Made by a program: the position numbers and the translations under genes
Source of the DNA: Balaenoptera acutorostrata
Taxonomy: Eukaryota > Chordata > Mammalia > Artiodactyla > Balaenopteridae
DNA length: 64,000 bases
Direction of reading: 5' to 3'
NCBI RefSeq assembly: GCF_949987535.1
Contig: NC_080081.1
Location: 40,960,428 to 41,024,427 of the forward strand
Notes under the pieces: generated by a model
Told to the model about the DNA's origin: nothing
The model's database searches: none
The model's input: only the letters and a program-made list of their open reading frames with translations
Part shown: piece by piece, positions 60,328-64,000 of the stretch
How positions within the stretch are numbered: position 1 is the stretch's first letter
Layout: each line of letters starts with the position of its first letter

Positions 60328-61689
60328 AAATTTTTGGTTATGCTGATTTTTACTGGGACATGTGAAAATGAAAGTAGGAAATATCTCATTCAGTCTCTCA
60401 GTGCTTCACCAACTCAAGAGCTTTCTATTATATTCAGTAATGCTCATGATAGTCTCCACACTTTTTCCCTATTATGGATAAAATAATTTTTTTATAAAAT
60501 TAATCAAAATCAAAGTTTTATTCAAAAATTCTAAGTTTTCTCTTCTTTGGAAAATCTAGACTTCCTCCTCTTTCCTTAAATTAAGCATATATTTCTTTGT
60601 TAATCATGAACAAGTCACAGTTTTTAATAGTACCAGGATACGTACACTGGCCTCTGACCTCAAACACTTATAATAATCTGTTTGGCTGCAGGTTAGACAA
60701 ATAAACAACTTCTATAAAATATATGTATAAGTTTCATAATATTTATTATATAACTATGCATAGTTTAACATATTGTTATTGTTTCATAAGCATCTTGATG
60801 CAATAGCTGTAAAATGATAATATTCTGTTGTAACTTCCTTGAAAGGATGTCTCCTCCTTACTCTTATTTTATCTGTCTACTCTAATCCCACCCACCATAT
60901 CCTTCAAATTACAAGTTTCATCTTACTTAATTGTGAACTCCTTTTTGACTGTTTCTGCCCACTTAATTGAGTTTTGATCTAACAATTGTTGTTATAGGAA
61001 AAAAAACCCCCACATAATCACCAATTTTGAACAAATGACATGAAACTCTCACAATCTATTCACGCCCTGTAGTACTGATCGTAATTTATATTATTTCCAT
61101 ATTCGGCTCTTATGGAAAAGTCACTTTGAATATTTATCACTTTTCTCTTTGGGTGCATGACTACAATTTTTCTCTATTATAAATGTCCAGCAGCTGAGGC
61201 ATTAGAAAAATGAGCATGTGCAACCATAATAGGTTATAGTAACAAAATTTCTAAAATAATACCAGTTTATACTCTCACACAGAGTGTAGATTTCTGGATG
61301 TTTTACTTTTCAGAATTTTACTCTTTACCATTTGAGTGGATGTTTTTATGCATTTTACCGATTACTGATAATAATATTGAGCATTTATTTTTGTTCAATT
61401 ATTATTTAATCTTTCCATAAATTTTATAGTAGTATCCGGAAAGATCTTGTACTCCTTTTGGTTCTTGATTCAATTTGGTTTCAAACAGGGTACAGTATTC
61501 TAGGTATTTCAAAAATGAATAGATTTAACATAGGGAATTAGATATTTACAAAATTACCTGATAGGATGTAGGAGTAAAATTTAAGATAGGCGATCACTGC
61601 AACTGTGCTTCAGGATATCAGGAAGTTACTGCTGCCACTGTCAAAGAAAAATTATATTAGAAAAGTGTTGAAATAAATTTCTAGGCCCA
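60328..61689. other. Unassigned AT-rich sequence
   Basis: No gene recognised. The text at about 61260-61400 ('ttgagtggatgtttttatgc', 'gataataatattgagcattta') faintly resembles an ancient inverted L1. Confidence 0.4.
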
Positions 61690-62000
61690 AGATGGAGCTG
61701 CTCCTGCCTGGGTGCCATGTCAGCACACTTAGATAACTTTCATGCATCTGTAATTGATGTTCTTGACCAGAAACACAGTTTATCCAGCCAGCCAATCCCA
61801 AAATGCCAAGCCAACTCTGTGCTTTATACTTCCTTACCCTTTATTGTTTATCTTATGAAAGCTTTTTTCTATCCACCTCCATTTTTCAGTTCTCTAAATG
61901 GAGACTGTCCACTTCATGAAGTGCTAAATAAAGTTTGTTTGTATCACCTAAATTGTCTTCTTCAATCATTTTTAATAGTTTTTGGTAAGAAGGAATGAAT
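61690..62000 (+). mobile_element. Probable ERV LTR 3' part, plus strand
   Basis: 'aagatggagctgctcctgcc', then 'atggagactgtccacttcatg' and AATAAA at 61927-61932 within 'taaataaagtttgtttgtatc' resemble the R/U5 and poly(A) region of a class I LTR. The subfamily is not assigned. Sequence after it to about 63.1 kb shows no recognisable viral gene. Confidence 0.5.
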
Positions 62001-63104
62001 TGTGAAGCTCACTGCTAACAGCCTACAGGATAATGAATTCACAGGCAAGGGACCCACTGAACACTTTGAGTTCACTGTTTCTGGTTGCTATTACCAAGGG
62101 ATGTTAGGGTAACTCACTGACATTTGAACTCTCTCCCTTGTGTGCAGCTCTCCAATCCAAACAATTTTTTTCAAAAAAATAAAAAAATAAAAAACCTGAA
62201 AATGTTCTGGGGCTTGTTAAAGTTCCCAGAAATGTTTTGAGACCCTGGAGAGTTTCCAGGGTAGTTATACTGCAAGTTGGCAAAAGGAGGCAGCCTTTAG
62301 GAGACCCACAAAGCTTCAAGGTAAGTCCAAAGCATAAACCTAGGGGGCACTTGGGGAAATAAATTAAGACAGAAATTCAGACTGTTTTAACCAATGGCAC
62401 ATCAAAATCTAAGTAGACACAAAAGTTGGACTATTAGCCCTTAGGGCATCTGTCACTATAAAGATATATCCTTGTGAAAATAGTAATAGATCTATTGCTA
62501 ATGGGAACCTTGGAAGCCAAAGCTGCAAAATTGATGGGTATGGGATTGAACAATTAAAAGCTGGTAGAGTGCTCATGACTTAATTCTGAGAATCCCTTGC
62601 TAGGATAAGTTGATCATAGAATGAGTTAGATCTACAGTAAGTCATACACCAACTTCAAAAAAATTTCCATGGAACAAGGTACATTGTAAAACAACACAAA
62701 ATCCCCAACCCAGTTACACATCCCTCTTAGGTATTAATTTGGCTAGAAGAGATCCAAGGCTTAGCTAAAGAAATAAGATCTTCAAGTGTCAAATAATTAA
62801 GCATGCCACCTTTTGGCACACCTGCATATTTTATGTTTAAAAACAGTAGTCTCTGTAGATATATACCAAAGTGGCAAAATCTTACTAAGACAACCTAAAA
62901 TTAAAATATCCATTATGGGGAATGTTTCAACTTGACAAGATCATCCATTTAAGAAGTGCACTTGAAAACAAGTTTCCCAACTCAAACAAACAGAATGATA
63001 TCTCTATTGTAATTAGCAGGCAGAAGACTCCAAAAGACTTCAAGTTCCCAAAATAATTTCACTGACAGGCTTATTGGAAAAGGCTAATGAAAATTTAATA
63101 TGAC
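62001..63104. other. Unassigned sequence after the LTR-like segment
   Basis: Could be ERV-internal, but no gag, pro or pol motif is visible. A 71-codon minus frame (62319-62104) has no domain. Confidence 0.35.
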
Positions 63105-64000
63105 AGGAACAGCTCAAGATGATGGAGTAGAAGGATATAACCTCACCCCCTTCTTACAAAAACACCAAAATCACAACTAACTGCTGAACAAGCATCAACA
63201 AAAAAATGCTGGAACCTACCAAAAAAGACAGCCTATATCCAAAGACAAAGACGAAGCCACAACAAGATGGTAGGAGGGGTGCAATTGTGATAAAATAAAA
63301 TCCCATACCCACCAGGTGGGCAACCCACCAATTGCAGAACAGTTATACCACAGAAGTTATCCCACAGGATGGGAAGTTCTGAGCCCCATGTGAGGCTTCC
63401 TAGCCAGGGGTCTGGCAATGGGAAGAGGAGTCCCCAAAGAATCTGTCCTTGAAGGCCATTGGGGTTTGATCACAGGACTTCCACAGGACTGGGGGAGACA
63501 GAAACTCCACTCTTGGAGGGCACATACAAAATCTTGTGTGCACCAGGATGCATGGGAGAAAAGCAGTGAATCCAGAAGAGCCTGGACCAGACCTACCTGC
63601 TAGTATTGGAGGGTCTCCTGCAGAGGTGGGGGTGTGGCTGTGGCTCACTGCAGGGAAAAAGACAATGGCAGCACCAGTTCTGGGAAGTATTCACTGGCAT
63701 GAGCCCTCCCAGAGACTGCCATTAGCCCCACCAAACAACATGTAGGCTCTAGTGTTGGGTCACCTCAGGCCAAAACCCAACAGGATGGGAACAAAGCCCT
63801 ACCCATCAGCAGACTAGTGGCTAAAAATCTCCCTGAGCATGGACTGCCTACTAGAGGGACAAGAACCAGCCCCACCCACCACTGGGCAGCAACTAGCCCC
63901 TCCTATTGGGAGGCTTGCACAACCCTCTTAGACAGTCTCATCTACCAGAGGGCAGACAGTAGAATCAAGAACTACAATCCTGCAGCCTGTGAAATGCAAA
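63105..64000 (+). mobile_element. L1 5' UTR, plus strand, element continues past the window
   Basis: Starts 'ggaacagctcaagatgatgg' 'agtagaaggatataacc', a degenerate form of the L1 5' start with its 'AAGATGG' element, and continues as moderately GC-rich sequence with many short repeats of 'ccca', 'cagcaccag' and 'gccctacccatcagcag', typical of an L1 5' UTR. It is not alignable with the 5' UTR of copy B, so it is a different, older subfamily. ORF1 should lie beyond base 64000. Confidence 0.7.

Noticed and set aside
1..64000. A CHR-type cetacean SINE or tRNA gene to confirm the lineage
   Set aside because: I scanned for the typical SINE head and box A/B patterns on both strands and found only MIRs; no such element could be supported.
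1..64000. A previously undescribed host gene system
   Set aside because: All substantial coding signals belong to L1, Tigger1 or ERV remnants. No operon-like or multi-exon arrangement is visible.

Overview
The window is mammalian nuclear DNA: AT-rich, packed with LINE-1, L2, MIR, Tigger and endogenous-retrovirus remnants, and with no host protein-coding exon, tRNA or rRNA gene that I can recognise. The L1 3' ends (sequence running into a tail after 'ccaataaagatgtt') and the GC-rich L1 5' UTR at 32.4-34.6 kb look like the cetartiodactyl type. From memory the 5' UTR fits whales and dolphins best, and I see no ruminant BovB/Bov-tA or pig PRE SINE. The species call is inference and no CHR-type cetacean SINE was found to support it. 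The setting is an intergenic desert or a long intron.

Layout. 1-4958: a decayed L1 on + (ORF1 3' half, broken ORF2, 3' UTR, AAAT-rich tail), cut by the window start. 5.6-18.4 kb: old sequence with L2 copies on both strands, a Tigger1 DNA transposon (13131-14387) sitting inside an L2, and an LTR-like stretch near 10.7-11.6 kb. 18.8-21.7 kb: endogenous-retrovirus remnants on - (protease and RT motifs at 19.3-19.8 kb; a dUTPase-like segment at 20.7-21.1 kb). 23.45 kb: a 50-bp L1 micro-insertion with 15-bp target duplications.

27163-34590: the dominant feature, a full-length L1 on - with 14-bp target-site duplications, a CpG-rich 5' UTR carrying two tandem copies of a ~366-bp unit, an ORF1 broken by one nonsense codon and one +1 frameshift, and an ORF2 intact for 1147 codons but broken by a 1-bp deletion near its C-terminus. 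It is the youngest-looking element here and appears only just disabled.

34.6-57.6 kb: mostly old repeats (L2, MIR, L1M fragments, an LTR at 39.1-40.0 kb, micro-L1 at 48.9 kb) separated by unassigned AT-rich DNA. Two MIRs near 36 kb are each split by another insertion. 57652-60327: a 5'-truncated L1 on - with 16-bp target duplications whose 5' junction carries a 47-nt piece of U2 snRNA in the opposite orientation to the L1. This is the most unusual structure I found. 61.7-62.0 kb: an LTR-like polyadenylation region. 63.1 kb to the end: the 5' UTR of another L1 on +, cut by the window edge.

The coding sequences do not form a pathway; each is part of a mobile element. The L1 ORF2 products (endonuclease plus reverse transcriptase) are the enzymes that would have made the L1, micro-L1 and chimeric U2/L1 insertions. 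L2-dependent MIRs and the Tigger1 are older. Pairwise comparison of the three large L1 copies in the window was used to place frameshifts and nonsense codons. Boundaries of old repeats are estimates made by eye.
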